Shown here: positions 16,449 through 26,247 of the stretch, piece by piece
How the letters are laid out: every line of letters starts with the position of its first letter
Numbering within the stretch: position 1 is the first letter of the stretch
From: Arthrobacter sp. ok362
Lineage (GTDB): Bacteria > Actinomycetota > Actinomycetes > Actinomycetales > Micrococcaceae
Reading direction: 5' to 3'
Assembly: GCF_900102785.1 (NCBI RefSeq)
Contig: NZ_FNGC01000011.1
Span: 124,001 to 188,000 of the forward strand
Length of the DNA: 64,000 nt
Notes under the pieces: model-generated
What the model was told of the DNA's origin: nothing
Database searches by the model: none
The model's input: the letters and a program-made list of their open reading frames with translations, nothing else
Program-made: the position numbers and the translations under genes

Positions 16449-18047
16449 TCAGCCCACCAGCTCGTACGCCGGCGTGGTGAGGAAATCGGTGTAGTCCTCG
16501 GACAGGCAGATATCGCCGATGAGCTTGCTGGCGGGCAGGTAGTGCTTCGCGAAAGCGTCCTCGCCCACCTCGCCCCGGAGCTTCTCGGTTTCCTCGGCCA
16601 GGATGGCGGACACCAGCTCCCGGGTGACGGTCCGGCCGGTGTCCGCCAGCACCGAGTGGTTGCGGATCTGCTGCCAGACCTGGGACCGTGAGATTTCCGC
16701 CGTCGCGGCGTCCTCCATCAGGTTGTGGATGGCCACGGCACCGTTCCCTGAGATCCACACCGCTGTGTAGGCCACGGCCACGTAGAGGTTCAGCCGCAGG
16801 CCCGCCTCGGTGACCGTGCCATCGGCGGAGGCGACGTCCAGGAGCTGGTCCGCGGTGACTGAGACTTCCGGGCGCTGCCTGTCCAGCTGGTTGGGTCGCC
16901 CGCCCAGGACAGAGTCGAAGACGTCCCGGCAGACCGGCACCAGATCCGGGTGGGCCACCCAGGAACCGTCAAAGCCATCGTTCGCCTCGCGGGTCTTGTC
17001 CGCGCGCACTTTTTCGAACGCCTGGGCAGTCACCTCGGGTTCGCGCCGGTTGGGGATGACGGCCGCCATGCCGCCCATGGCGAAGGCGCCGCGGTGGTGG
17101 CAGGTCTTGACCAGGAGCTCGGTGTAGGCACGCATGAACGGCGCGGTCATGGCGATTGTGGCGCGGTCGGGCAGCACAAAGCGCGAGCCGGCGTCGCGGA
17201 AGTACTTGATGATGCTGAACAGGTAGTCCCAGCGGCCGGCGTTCAGGCCGGAGGCGTGGTCGCGGAGTTCGTAGAGGATCTCGTCCATTTCGAAGGCTGC
17301 GGGGATGGTCTCGATCAGGACGGTGGCGCGGATGCTGCCTTGCGGAATGCCGAGGTAGTCCTGGGCGAAGACGAAGATCTCGTTCCACAGCCGGGCCTCG
17401 AGGTGGCTCTCCATCTTGGGCAGGTAATAGTACGGGCCATGGCCGTTCTCCAGCAGCTGCCTGGCGGTGTGGAAGAAGTGCAGGCCGAAGTCCACGAGGG
17501 CGCCCACGGTGTGTTCGCCGTCGATCAGCAGATGGCGCTCGCCCATGTGCCAGCCGCGCGGGCGGGCCACGACAACGGCCAGCGGGGCATCGGTCCGGAG
17601 CGTATATTCCTTCCCCTCGGGCGAGGTGTATTGCAGGGTGCCCGCCGCGGCGTCGCGGAGGTTGAGGATCGATTCGACCACGTTGGACCAGGTGGGCGTG
17701 CTGGCGTCCTCGAGGTCCGCGAGCCAGACCTTGGCCCCGGAGTTCAGGGCGTTGATCGCCATCTTGGCCGGTGCGGCCGGCCCGGTCATTTCCACCCGGC
17801 GGTCCAGCAGGGCCGCGGGCGCCGGGGACACGCTCCAGTCGGCGCCGCGGATCTCCTGGGTCTCCGGCAGGAAGTCCAGGCGGCCGGTCAGGGCCACGTG
17901 CTCGCGCTTGAGGGCGCGGGCCTTGAGCAGCTCGGCGCGGGTTCCGGCAAAGCGGAGGTGAAGCTCTTCGACGAAGGCGAGGGCCTCCGGGGTCAGGATT
18001 TCCCCGGCCCGGTCGACGGGTTGGGGATCGGTGACGACGAGAGTCAT
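16449..18047 (-). CDS. aceB: Malate synthase A
   Basis: Condenses glyoxylate with acetyl-CoA to give malate. The 532-aa protein has the malate synthase signatures KVWLADLEDASTPTW, RPRGWHMGERHLLIDGE, RATVLIETIPAAFEMDEILY, GRWDYLFSIIKYFRD and DGSWVAHPDLVP. ATG 18047 follows GGAAAGGACC. No isocitrate lyase gene is nearby. Embedding in the ureide cluster indicates that it consumes glyoxylate from allantoin. It heads a coupled run aceB - aldolase - allE. Confidence 0.95.
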   Translation of the reverse strand: MTLVVTDPQPVDRAGEILTPEALAFVEELHLRFAGTRAELLKARALKREHVALTGRLDFLPETQEIRGADWSVSPAPAALLDRRVEMTGPAAPAKMAINALNSGAKVWLADLEDASTPTWSNVVESILNLRDAAAGTLQYTSPEGKEYTLRTDAPLAVVVARPRGWHMGERHLLIDGEHTVGALVDFGLHFFHTARQLLENGHGPYYYLPKMESHLEARLWNEIFVFAQDYLGIPQGSIRATVLIETIPAAFEMDEILYELRDHASGLNAGRWDYLFSIIKYFRDAGSRFVLPDRATIAMTAPFMRAYTELLVKTCHHRGAFAMGGMAAVIPNRREPEVTAQAFEKVRADKTREANDGFDGSWVAHPDLVPVCRDVFDSVLGGRPNQLDRQRPEVSVTADQLLDVASADGTVTEAGLRLNLYVAVAYTAVWISGNGAVAIHNLMEDAATAEISRSQVWQQIRNHSVLADTGRTVTRELVSAILAEETEKLRGEVGEDAFAKHYLPASKLIGDICLSEDYTDFLTTPAYELVG

Positions 18048-18071
18048 TTCTGGTCCTTTCCGGGCCGCTCA

Positions 18072-18119
18072 CACTTCTGAAGAATGTTTTCGTATTATCA
18101 CCCTCAGCGGGCTATCCAA
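18072..18119 (-). promoter_or_regulatory. Probable aceB promoter with palindrome near +1
   Basis: Read on the minus strand, TTGGAT (18114-18119) and TAATAC (18092-18097) are separated by 16 bp and form a plausible sigma-70-type promoter. The imperfect inverted repeat CATTCTTCAGAAGTG (18072-18086) lies at the expected start site and could be a repressor site. Motif evidence only. Confidence 0.45.
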
Positions 18120-18179
18120 CTCCACTGACCTGCTCCTTCCACCCTTCACTGGCGGCTGCGGTCCCGGCGATGCTTGGCG

Positions 18180-19088
18180 TTAGCAGAAGCCGGCGATCCC
18201 GTGCCAGGCGATTTCTGCGGGGCTGGTGTCTTCACGCTGGACCGTGGCCTCAATCAGGCCGTAGGGGCGGTCGGCGGCAAAGAAGACCTCGTTGGGGTTG
18301 TCGAGGCCAAAGGGGGAGAGGTCAACGAGGAAGTGGTGCTTGTTGGGCATGGAGAACTTGATCTCGTCGATCTCGGGGTGCGCTTCAAGGACCTTGGCGC
18401 CCATGTCGAAGAGGGTCTGCTGCAGGGCGTGGGAGTACTTTTCGGTGAATGCCTCCAGCAGCAGGGCCTTGACGTCCTCGTAAGTCTTGTTGAAGTCGAA
18501 GGTGCCGAAGTCGGTGCCGGTCCTGAAACGCCAGCGGGCCGATACGTCGGTGGCGAGGATGCGGTCGGCCGTTTCCGGGAGGGTGGTGTATTTGTCCCGG
18601 GGGAAGCCGCTGAATCCGGACTGGGTCGACTTCAGCACGGTGAGGTCCTTGAGCCCGGCGATGAGGTGCTCGGTACCGCCGTCGCGGACAAGGACCGCGG
18701 TGCGGACTTCCTGGCCGCTGCGGACGAAGGAGTGGTGGTGCCCGGACCCGTGGGCCTGGATCCGGTCCCATTTGTAGGATTCGGCCGCCCAGCGGCCGCC
18801 GGTGACCCAGTCGAAGTTTGAAGTGAAGTGCTTGCCCAGCCGGAGCAGGAAGGCTTCCGGGGAGCCGATGCCGTCCCGGGCGAAGGCATAGATGGTGTTC
18901 TTTTGGGTGTCCGTGGCCACCACATGGCTGTTGTCGCCTTCGAGGTGCGCCGCCGCGAAGTCCCCGCGCAGCTGTGAGGTGACGTTCAGGTCTTCGATCT
19001 CATGCCGCTTGGTGTCCCTGCTGATCTTGACGACCCGGACTTCGGCTTTTCCGTATTGGTTGTGGCCGAGGACGATCTTGTTGCTCAT
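18180..19088 (-). CDS. uox: Urate oxidase (uricase)
   Basis: Cofactor-free oxidation of urate to 5-hydroxyisourate. The 302-aa protein has the two T-fold repeats of uricase. By position, Lys14 (NQYGK) and Thr58 (VVATDTQKN) correspond to the catalytic Lys/Thr pair of fungal uricase. Other signatures are SGFSGFPRDKYTTLPET and KHHFLVDLSPFGL. ATG 19088 follows GGGAATCAGACC. The product is passed to UraH and UraD, encoded 8 kb away on the same strand. Confidence 0.95.
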   Translation of the reverse strand: MSNKIVLGHNQYGKAEVRVVKISRDTKRHEIEDLNVTSQLRGDFAAAHLEGDNSHVVATDTQKNTIYAFARDGIGSPEAFLLRLGKHFTSNFDWVTGGRWAAESYKWDRIQAHGSGHHHSFVRSGQEVRTAVLVRDGGTEHLIAGLKDLTVLKSTQSGFSGFPRDKYTTLPETADRILATDVSARWRFRTGTDFGTFDFNKTYEDVKALLLEAFTEKYSHALQQTLFDMGAKVLEAHPEIDEIKFSMPNKHHFLVDLSPFGLDNPNEVFFAADRPYGLIEATVQREDTSPAEIAWHGIAGFC

Positions 19089-19193
19089 GGTCTGATTCCC
19101 AACTTCAGGTGTGTGGTGCCAAAGTCCCACATAGAAATTAAGCGCTTGTTTCCCGTGCGTTTCTTGTTTCTCCGGTCCACAAAAAAGAGCCGA

Positions 19194-19205
19194 CATCAAT
19201 TGATG
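19194..19205. promoter_or_regulatory. Perfect 12-bp palindrome CATCAATTGATG
   Basis: A perfect self-complementary dodecamer about 105 bp upstream of the urate oxidase start, AT-rich against its surroundings. It could be a GntR-, MarR- or TetR-type operator. The cognate regulator is not in the window. Confidence 0.4.
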
Positions 19206-19354
19206 CCAGCTCATTACGACCCTGCCTGCTGCTCCCAGGTTACGTGACGTGGGCCACGAATTGGGACTAAGCGTAGCCCGGTCCCGGCGGGGTGTACATC
19301 GCTTGTCGGAAAATCGAGGTGGCCGGGATGCCCCTGCGGTGGCCTGAAGACCCG

Positions 19355-19378
19355 GAAATGGAGATTTCACATAGCGAA
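19355..19378. promoter_or_regulatory. Overlapping palindromes resembling an IclR-family operator
   Basis: GAAATGGAGATTTC (19355-19368) and TTTCACATAGCGAAA (19365-19378 and flank) share an arm. The GAAA/TTTC half-sites at this spacing resemble IclR/AllR-type operators, a family that commonly represses allantoin genes. Assignment is by analogy. Confidence 0.4.
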
Positions 19379-19577
19379 ACTGGGCTTGCCACAAATTGGG
19401 CGCGCCAGCCGGACGTCCCGGTGCTACTGTCGATCTTGCCAACGGCGGGCACCCCGGCTCCGGGAGGCTATCTACCAGGCGCAACCTTCAAGGCACATGC
19501 TGAAGACTGGTCATCGTCGCATCCGCCCTGGCGTTCCCGCTACGGTGTACCGGCTTCCGCAGCAAGGGAGTCGCGGC

Positions 19578-20072
19578 ATGACTACAACCGATACGGCCCA
19601 GAAGTTCCTGGGGCGGGCCATCGAGTTGGCCACGGCCAACGTCCTGAACAGCGGCGGCCCGTTCGGCGCCGTGGTGGTCACTGCGGACGGGCAGGCGTTC
19701 GAAGGCGTCAACCGCGTCACCGCCACCAACGATCCCACTGCGCACGCCGAGGTCACGGCCATCCGGCGGGCCTGCAGCGAACTTGGCACCTTCGATCTCA
19801 CCGGAGCCACGCTCTACTGCAGCTGTGAGCCGTGCCCCATGTGCCTGGCGTCCGCGCTGTGGGCGCGGGTGTCACGCGTGGTGTTCGCCGCGGACCGGCA
19901 CGATGCCGCGTCCGCGGGGTTCGATGACGCCGTCTTCTACGGATACTTCGAAAACGATCAGCGCGACGCGCTCATGCCCGTGGGCAGGCTGGAACTGACA
20001 GGCCCGCAAGCCCCCGCGGCCCTGGATCCCTTCAACGCCTGGAACTCGCTCGAGTCCAGGACCGACTACTAG
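19578..20072 (+). CDS. guaD: Guanine deaminase, cytidine-deaminase-fold
   Basis: 164-aa zinc deaminase converting guanine to xanthine. The zinc site reads HAEVTAIRR (His and the proton-shuttling Glu) and CEPCPMC. The C-terminal segment and the neighbourhood favour guanine over cytosine or tRNA adenosine as substrate. ATG 19578 has AAGGGAG eight bases upstream. It is the first gene of the divergent plus-strand arm, followed by the xanthine dehydrogenase genes. Confidence 0.85.
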   Translation: MTTTDTAQKFLGRAIELATANVLNSGGPFGAVVVTADGQAFEGVNRVTATNDPTAHAEVTAIRRACSELGTFDLTGATLYCSCEPCPMCLASALWARVSRVVFAADRHDAASAGFDDAVFYGYFENDQRDALMPVGRLELTGPQAPAALDPFNAWNSLESRTDY

Positions 20073-20102
20073 CGCCGGCTTGCCGCAACGTCAGGAGGCC
20101 CC

Positions 20103-21083
20103 ATGGACTTGAACACCATTGAGGCCGTGGTTCGCACCGCGGATCCGGCGCAGTGGCGCGACGGCGACGCCTGGCTCGCTGGGGGAACTGTGCTTTTCTC
20201 TGATGGGCCTGTCTCTGACGGGCTTTTCTCCGGCGGGAGCCCCGACTCTGGCAAGGAACCGCTCCGGCGTCTCCTGGACCTCGGCTCCGCGGACTGGACA
20301 CCTATAGCGGCCTCGGCGGCGGGCATCGAGCTCGCGGCAACCTGCACCATCGCGCAACTGTATGCTTTCCCTGCTTCGGAGGCCGACTCCCTGTCCGGCC
20401 GGGGACGGGCCGGGAACTGGCCCGCACTGGAGCTCGTCCGCCCCTGCTGCGACTCCTTTGTGGCCTCCTTCAAGGTCTGGAACATGTCCACGGTGGGCGG
20501 CAACCTGTGCACCTCCCTGCCGGCCGGGCCCATGATCTCGCTCTGCGCGGCGCTCGACGGCACGGCCACCATTTTGGGCCCGGGCGGCGCCAGCCGCATG
20601 CTCCCCGTGCTGGACTTCGTTACGGGGGACGGGACGAACTGCCTCGCTCCCGGTGAGCTCCTGCGCAGCGTGAGCCTGCCGGCGTCGGCCCTGTCCTCCC
20701 GGGTGGCCTTCCGCCGGTTGTCGCTGAGCAACCTGGGCAGGTCCGCCGTGCTGCTGATCGGAAGGCTCGACGCCGACGGCAGCCTGGTCCTGACCGTCAC
20801 CGCAGCCACCAAACGCCCCGTGCGGCTGCACCTGCTGTCCTCCCCGGCGGCGCTCGCCGACGCCCTCTCTGAGTCACTGGACGCGGCCATCCCGGATTCG
20901 CTCTATCACGACGACGTCCACGGCCTGCCCGCCTGGCGCAAGGACATGACGTACCGGCTGGCCCATGAAATCCGGGCCGAACTCACCGCCCCGGCGGTCC
21001 GCGATCCGTTGCGCGTATCCGGTGACTTCTGGCCGCCACGGGCCCGGCCCCTGTGTGCCGGGTCCCCCAAGGAAGGGGCCTGA
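20103..21083 (+). CDS. Xanthine dehydrogenase FAD-binding subunit
   Basis: 326 aa of the CO-dehydrogenase flavoprotein type (FAD_binding_5 plus CO_deh_flav_C). The FAD loop is [19 protein letters not shown]. The N-terminal part contains an unusual short Ser/Asp/Gly-rich repeat ([13 protein letters not shown]). It would accept electrons from the Fe-S/Moco protein encoded 2 bp downstream. The short insert and a divergent N-terminal FAD segment make it less typical than the large subunit. Confidence 0.85.
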   Translation: MDLNTIEAVVRTADPAQWRDGDAWLAGGTVLFSDGPVSDGLFSGGSPDSGKEPLRRLLDLGSADWTPIAASAAGIELAATCTIAQLYAFPASEADSLSGRGRAGNWPALELVRPCCDSFVASFKVWNMSTVGGNLCTSLPAGPMISLCAALDGTATILGPGGASRMLPVLDFVTGDGTNCLAPGELLRSVSLPASALSSRVAFRRLSLSNLGRSAVLLIGRLDADGSLVLTVTAATKRPVRLHLLSSPAALADALSESLDAAIPDSLYHDDVHGLPAWRKDMTYRLAHEIRAELTAPAVRDPLRVSGDFWPPRARPLCAGSPKEGA

Positions 21084-21085
21084 GC

Positions 21086-23953
21086 ATGCCAATTGAGATC
21101 AACGGCGTCCCGGCGCAGGCCGATCCCCGTCCCGGCCAGTGCCTGCGGACGTTCCTGCGCGAACAGGGGAACCTGGGCGTGAAGAAGGGCTGCGACGCCG
21201 GCGACTGCGGCGCGTGCACGGTGCATGTGGACGGAGTGCCGGTGCACAGCTGCATTTATCCCGCTGTGCGCGCGGAGGGCCGCGCCGTCACGACGGTGGA
21301 AGGATTGGCCGCCACCTGCGCCTCCGGCGGACCAGATGACCCCGGCGGCGCCGCGCTCCATCCGATGCAGCAGCAGTTCCTGGACCGGCAGGGCTTTCAG
21401 TGCGGTTTTTGCACGGCCGGCATGGTGATGACGGCCGCGACCTTCGATGATGAGCAGAAGGCGGACCTGCCGCGGAACCTCAAGGGCAACCTGTGCCGGT
21501 GCACGGGGTACGCGGCCATCGAGGACGCCGTCTGCGGCCGGGAAAGGCATCCGGACGCCTCGGGCCCGGGCGCCTCTGATATGGACACCTCAGATACGGA
21601 CACGGCAACTGGCGGGCACGGCCGGCCGGAGCCGCGCCCCGGACAGCTGGGCGATGACGTTCCCGCTCCCGAGGGCCTCGCCATCGTCACGGGCCGGGCC
21701 CGCTACACCCTGGATGTCCCGGCCGCAGAACTCCCGGGGCTGCTGCACGTGAAGCTGCTGCGCTCCCCGCATGCCCACGCGCGGATCCGCTCGATCGACG
21801 CGGCGGCCGCGCTGGCGATTCCCGGCGTCGCGGCGGTCTTCACCCACGAGGACTCCCCGGCGCAGCTGTTTTCGACTGCACAGCACGAGGCCTACACCGA
21901 CGACCCGGATGACACCCGCGTGTTCGACGACGTCGTGCGGTTCATCGGCCAGCGGGTAGCCGCCGTCGTCGCCGACACGGTGGCGGCGGCGGAGGCCGGC
22001 GTGCGGGCCCTGACGGTCGACTACGAACTGCTGGACGCCGTCTTCACCCCGGAGCGCGCCATGCTCCCCGGGGCCCCCGCCCTCCACGGGGACAAGGACG
22101 CAGCCACGGCCCGGATCAGCCGGCCGGAGCGGAACATCGTGGCCGAGCTGCATTCCGAGCTCGGCGATGTGTCGGCCGGTTTCGCCGCGGCGGACTTCAT
22201 CCACGAGCACACTTACCGGACCCAGCGGGTGCAGCACATGGCGCTCGAAACCCATGCCTCCATCGCCTCCTTCGGCAGTGACGGGCGGCTGCTGATCCGC
22301 ACGTCCAGCCAGGTCCCGTTCCTGGTCCGGCGGACCCTGGGCCGGGTATTCGGCCTGCCGGAAGAGCAGATCCGGGTGGTGGCGGGACGGGTGGGCGGCG
22401 GCTTTGGCGGCAAACAAGAGGTGCTCACCGAGGACGTCGTGGCGCTGGCCGCCCTGAAGCTCAACCGCCCCGTGCAGCTTGAATTCACCCGGACCGAACA
22501 GTTCACCTCCGCCACCACCAAGCATCCCTTCACCATCCATCTCAAGGTCGGCGCCAGCCGCGACGGCAGGCTGACCGCACTCCAGCTCGAGGTGCTCACC
22601 AACACGGGCGCCTACGGCAACCACGCGACCGGGGTCATGTTCCACGGCTGCGGCGAGTCGCTGGCGGTGTACAAGTGCGCCAACAAGAAAGTGGACGCCC
22701 ACGCCGTGTACACCAACACCGTGCCGTCCGGTGCCTTCCGCGGCTATGGACTGAGCCAGATGATCTTCGCGATCGAATCCGGCATCGACGAGCTCGCGAC
22801 AGGGATCGGCATGGACCCGACGGAGTTCCGCCGCCGGAACATGGTCCGGGAAGGCGACGATATGCTTTCCATCCACGACGAGCCCCAAGAGGACGTCCGC
22901 TACGGCAGCTACGGCCTGGACCAGTGCACAAAGCTGGTGGAGGACGCCCTGGCCCGTGGACTGGAACGCTACCGCGCGGCCGGCCTCGACAGCCTGGGCC
23001 CGGACTGGGTGGTCGGGGAGGGGACGGCCCTGTCCATGATCGACACGGTCCCGCCACGCGGCCACTTTGCCCACTCCAGGCTCCGGCTCCTGCCCGACGG
23101 GACGTACGCCGCCGACGTCGGGACGGCAGAATTCGGCAACGGCACCACCACCGTCCACGCGCAGCTCGCGGCCACGGCGCTGTCCACCTCTGCCGCCCGC
23201 GTCGCCGTGCGGCAGTCCGACACCGACCTCGTGGACCACGATTCTGGCGCGTTCGGATCTGCCGGCACCGTGGTGGCGGGCAAAGCGACGCTGGCCGCCG
23301 CAGAGGACCTCGCCCTCCGCATTCGCGCCTTCGCCGCCGGCATCCGCCGCGTGCAGTCCTCCGGCTGCGTGCTGGACGAGGACGCCGTGGTCTGCGAGGG
23401 AACCCGGGTGCCCCTGACGGAAATTTACGGCGCCGCGGAGCAGGCCGGCGTCGAGCTCGCCGCCGAGGGGCGTTGGGGCGGGACGCCGCGTTCGGTGGCG
23501 TTCAATGTCCAGGGCTTTCGGGTGGCCGTGAACACCGGCACAGGGGAGTTGCGGATCCTGCAAAGCGTGCAGGCGGCCGATGCCGGCGTGGTGGTCAATC
23601 CGCGCCAGTGCCGCGGCCAGATCGAAGGCGGGATCGCGCAGGCCCTCGGCTCTGCGCTCTACGAGGAGGTCAGAGTGGACGACGCCGGCCGCGTGAGAAC
23701 CGACGTCCTGCGCCAGTACCACGTCCCCTCCTTCGCCGACGTGCCGCGCAGCGAGGTCTACTTCGCCGACACCAGCGACAAGCTGGGCCCGCTGGGCGCG
23801 AAGTCGATGAGCGAGAGCCCGTTCAACCCGGTGGCGCCGGCCCTTGCGAACGCCATCCGGAACGCCACCGGGGTGAGGTTCTCGCAACTGCCCATCTCCC
23901 GGGACAAGATCTACCTGGGCCTGAAGGAGGCAGGGCGGCCTATAGTCGGATGA
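21086..23953 (+). CDS. Xanthine dehydrogenase, fused [2Fe-2S] and molybdopterin subunit
   Basis: 955 aa. Residues 1-80 form a plant-type ferredoxin domain with Cys36, Cys41, Cys44 and Cys56. Residues 90-150 form the second cluster domain with Cys106, Cys109, Cys137 and Cys139 ([17 protein letters not shown]). After a linker comes the Ald_Xan_dh_C and Moco-binding domain with [20 protein letters not shown] and the active-site Glu region [13 protein letters not shown] 21086 has AAGGAAGGGG upstream. Fusing the small Fe-S subunit to the large one leaves FAD on a separate gene. Confidence 0.9.
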   Translation: MPIEINGVPAQADPRPGQCLRTFLREQGNLGVKKGCDAGDCGACTVHVDGVPVHSCIYPAVRAEGRAVTTVEGLAATCASGGPDDPGGAALHPMQQQFLDRQGFQCGFCTAGMVMTAATFDDEQKADLPRNLKGNLCRCTGYAAIEDAVCGRERHPDASGPGASDMDTSDTDTATGGHGRPEPRPGQLGDDVPAPEGLAIVTGRARYTLDVPAAELPGLLHVKLLRSPHAHARIRSIDAAAALAIPGVAAVFTHEDSPAQLFSTAQHEAYTDDPDDTRVFDDVVRFIGQRVAAVVADTVAAAEAGVRALTVDYELLDAVFTPERAMLPGAPALHGDKDAATARISRPERNIVAELHSELGDVSAGFAAADFIHEHTYRTQRVQHMALETHASIASFGSDGRLLIRTSSQVPFLVRRTLGRVFGLPEEQIRVVAGRVGGGFGGKQEVLTEDVVALAALKLNRPVQLEFTRTEQFTSATTKHPFTIHLKVGASRDGRLTALQLEVLTNTGAYGNHATGVMFHGCGESLAVYKCANKKVDAHAVYTNTVPSGAFRGYGLSQMIFAIESGIDELATGIGMDPTEFRRRNMVREGDDMLSIHDEPQEDVRYGSYGLDQCTKLVEDALARGLERYRAAGLDSLGPDWVVGEGTALSMIDTVPPRGHFAHSRLRLLPDGTYAADVGTAEFGNGTTTVHAQLAATALSTSAARVAVRQSDTDLVDHDSGAFGSAGTVVAGKATLAAAEDLALRIRAFAAGIRRVQSSGCVLDEDAVVCEGTRVPLTEIYGAAEQAGVELAAEGRWGGTPRSVAFNVQGFRVAVNTGTGELRILQSVQAADAGVVVNPRQCRGQIEGGIAQALGSALYEEVRVDDAGRVRTDVLRQYHVPSFADVPRSEVYFADTSDKLGPLGAKSMSESPFNPVAPALANAIRNATGVRFSQLPISRDKIYLGLKEAGRPIVG

Positions 23954-24933
23954 TGGAAAAGCGAATGTTGGGCAAGACCGGACGGAACGTCTCCATCGTT
24001 GGCCTGGGGACGTGGCAGCTTGGCGCGGACTGGGGCAACGTGGACCCTGCACAGGCGCAGGCCGTCCTGGCGGCATCCGTGGAAGCGGGTGTCACGTTCT
24101 TCGACACCGCGGACGTCTATGGCGACGGCCGCAGCGAGCAGGCCATCGGAGCGTTCCTCGCGGACAACACCGGCCTGGACCTCACGGTGGCCACCAAGAT
24201 GGGCCGCCGGATGGAGCAGCGGCCGGAGAATTACAGCCTCACCAACTTCCGTGAATGGACGGACCGGTCGCGGCGGAACCTGGGTGTCGAGCAACTGGAT
24301 CTGGTCCAGCTGCACTGCCCGCCCACCGCCGTGTACAGCAACGCGGAGGTCTACGACGCGCTGGACACCCTCGTGGCCGAGGGTGCCATCCGCAACTACG
24401 GCGTCAGCGTGGAGCGGACCGAGGAGGCCCTCGAAGCCATTCGACATGCAGGCACGGCCACGGTGCAGATCATCCTCAACGCCTTCCGGCTCAAGCCGCT
24501 GGACGAAGTGCTGCCCGCGGCTGAGGCCGCCGGCGTGGGCATCATCGCCCGTGTCCCGCTCGCCTCCGGACTGCTCTCCGGTAAATACACCGCGGAGACG
24601 TCCTTCGCGGTGGACGACCACCGGAACTACAACCGCACCGGATCAGCGTTCGACGTCGGGGAAACCTTCTCCGGCGTGGACTTCGGGCAGGGCCTCAACG
24701 CGGTGGCCGAGTTCGAGGAACTGGTGCCCGATGGCGTCAGCACCGCCCAGGCAGCCATCGCCTGGATCGCTTCGCAGGACGGCGTCAGCACGGTGATCCC
24801 GGGCGCGCGGAACGTGGAGCAGGCGCGCTCCAACGCCGCCGCGGGATTCAGCGGCATTGACGCCACGTTCGACGTCGGCGTCCGCGAAATCTATGACCGC
24901 TACTTCCGCGAATCGATCCACCCTCGCTGGTAG
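23953..24933 (+). CDS. Aldo/keto reductase
   Basis: 326-aa NADP-dependent TIM-barrel oxidoreductase. The catalytic tetrad is visible in FFDTADVYGDG (Asp, Tyr), VATKMG (Lys) and LVQLHCPP (His). The C-terminal cofactor segment is VIPGARNVEQ. Its substrate is unknown. The ATG pair at 23950/23953 overlaps the xanthine dehydrogenase stop, so the gene is coupled to it, although a role in purine breakdown is not established. Confidence 0.9.
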   Translation: MEKRMLGKTGRNVSIVGLGTWQLGADWGNVDPAQAQAVLAASVEAGVTFFDTADVYGDGRSEQAIGAFLADNTGLDLTVATKMGRRMEQRPENYSLTNFREWTDRSRRNLGVEQLDLVQLHCPPTAVYSNAEVYDALDTLVAEGAIRNYGVSVERTEEALEAIRHAGTATVQIILNAFRLKPLDEVLPAAEAAGVGIIARVPLASGLLSGKYTAETSFAVDDHRNYNRTGSAFDVGETFSGVDFGQGLNAVAEFEELVPDGVSTAQAAIAWIASQDGVSTVIPGARNVEQARSNAAAGFSGIDATFDVGVREIYDRYFRESIHPRW

Positions 24934-24961
24934 CCCGGCGCTGTGGTCGGCGTACCGGCCG

Positions 24962-25486
24962 CTAGTCTGCCGGATACCACACCCGCTCTCCCTCAACGCG
25001 TGCGAAGGAGGTCAGGGTATGGGGTTTGGCAGACTTTTCCGTCATGATGTCCAGCACCTCGACGTTCCGTACCAGGAGCGCGTCACCGATCAGCGAGCGG
25101 TGACAGCGCCACGGGACGGCTTCCGCGCACATGATCGCCGAATTGTTGGTCCGCCCGCGTTCCAGCAGCTGGGCGATGGCCGTGGAAAAGTCTTCGGTCT
25201 GCATGTAGTCCGCGTACCCCCGGAAAGACGCGTTTCGCCAGGCGCCATTGGGACTGTCTTTTTTGGGGTGCCGCAGGCCGCCGAGGGATTCCATCCGCCG
25301 GTAGGTGATTCCGCTGGCTCGCACGCTCGCCGCCAGGGCGTCCGCGTTGAACTGCGGATTGTGCCGCGACTTTGGAACGGTGCGCACATCGATCAGCTTC
25401 TTGACGCCGTGGGCCCTCAGGATGCCGATGAATTCGTCAAGGGGATGAGTGGAGTGCCCCACCGTGAAGATGGTCATGTCCGTCAT
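24962..25486 (-). CDS. DUF488 family protein
   Basis: 174 aa with the DUF488 hallmarks: N-terminal IFTVGHSTHPLDEFI, KLIDVRTVPKSRHNPQF, and the C-terminal cysteine/histidine motif CAEAVPWRCHRSLI. The biochemical role of the family is unclear. It converges on the aldo/keto reductase gene and is divergent from the uracil-DNA-glycosylase-like gene, so it is probably an independent unit inside the purine locus. Confidence 0.88.
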   Translation of the reverse strand: MTDMTIFTVGHSTHPLDEFIGILRAHGVKKLIDVRTVPKSRHNPQFNADALAASVRASGITYRRMESLGGLRHPKKDSPNGAWRNASFRGYADYMQTEDFSTAIAQLLERGRTNNSAIMCAEAVPWRCHRSLIGDALLVRNVEVLDIMTEKSAKPHTLTSFARVEGERVWYPAD

Positions 25487-25581
25487 GTCCCCATGCTAAG
25501 GCGGCAAGGAAGCCTATGTGGGCGGCGCAGCGGGCCGGATAGTCTGATTGACCTAACAGCTGTCAAGGGAACGGGCATGGA

Positions 25582-26226
25582 ATGGCTTCCTCCTCCATCG
25601 ATGGTTTTGTTGACCGGCTCGCGGCCGTGGCAACAGGGCCGGGGTGCAACAACTTCTTCGATCACACCGTGCCGGGCAATGCCCTGCGCCGCCGGAACCT
25701 GACGATCTACCTGCAGGAAATGCTGGACCGCTCCCCGAAGGTCCTGCTCGTGGGGGAAGCCCCCGGCTACAGGGGCATGAGGATCACCGGAGTTCCCTTT
25801 ACCAACCGCACCATGTTCGAGGGCCCCGCCAACAGCCTCGGGTGGTTCGGCCCGGGAAAGGGATACGTGCTGCCGGCGGAAGCTGCGGGAGTTGCGGCGG
25901 AGCCGACGGCCACGGTGATGTGGGAGGTACTGGCCGAGTTGGAATTCCTTCCCCTTCTCTGGAGCGCCTGCCCTTGGCACACTCACGTGCCCGGGCGGCC
26001 GCTGTCCAACCGCACGCCAAGGGCTCCCGAGGTTGCACTGGGAACTCCATTTTGGCAGGCGCTGGCAGAGGCGTTTCCCATCGAAACCGTGGTGGCCGTG
26101 GGCAATGTGGCGCACCGCAGCCTGCTGCGGAGCGGCCTGGACGTGCCGAAAATCAGGCATCCCGCCCACGGCGGCAGGGCCGGGTTCAAGCGCGGCCTGC
26201 AGGAGCTGTTAGCTCACCCGCGCTAA
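25582..26226 (+). CDS. Uracil-DNA glycosylase superfamily protein
   Basis: 214 aa. LLVGEAPGYRGMRITGVPFTNR matches the GEAPG motif and following loop of the UDG superfamily, and VVAVGNVAHRSL fits its later core strand. This branch often lacks a proven glycosylase activity. The motif IRHPAHGG is in the place of the family's histidine loop. ATG 25582 has no strong ribosome-binding site. It is a single gene between DUF488 and the convergent MocA-like gene. Confidence 0.75.
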   Translation: MASSSIDGFVDRLAAVATGPGCNNFFDHTVPGNALRRRNLTIYLQEMLDRSPKVLLVGEAPGYRGMRITGVPFTNRTMFEGPANSLGWFGPGKGYVLPAEAAGVAAEPTATVMWEVLAELEFLPLLWSACPWHTHVPGRPLSNRTPRAPEVALGTPFWQALAEAFPIETVVAVGNVAHRSLLRSGLDVPKIRHPAHGGRAGFKRGLQELLAHPR

Positions 26227-26247
26227 AACCAACTGCCCGCGTTGTCC

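Larger units (their letters stand above)
19089..19577. other. Divergent regulatory region between urate oxidase and guanine deaminase genes
   Basis: This 489-bp gap holds the promoters of both arms of the purine locus. Two palindromic candidates are listed separately. It also has two A-rich GAAACAAG repeats near 19150-19175. I see no convincing gene here. Confidence 0.6.

Noticed and set aside
21590..24076. 828-codon minus-strand open frame over the xanthine dehydrogenase gene
   Set aside because: Composition typical of antisense frames; the plus strand encodes a complete, motif-rich enzyme.
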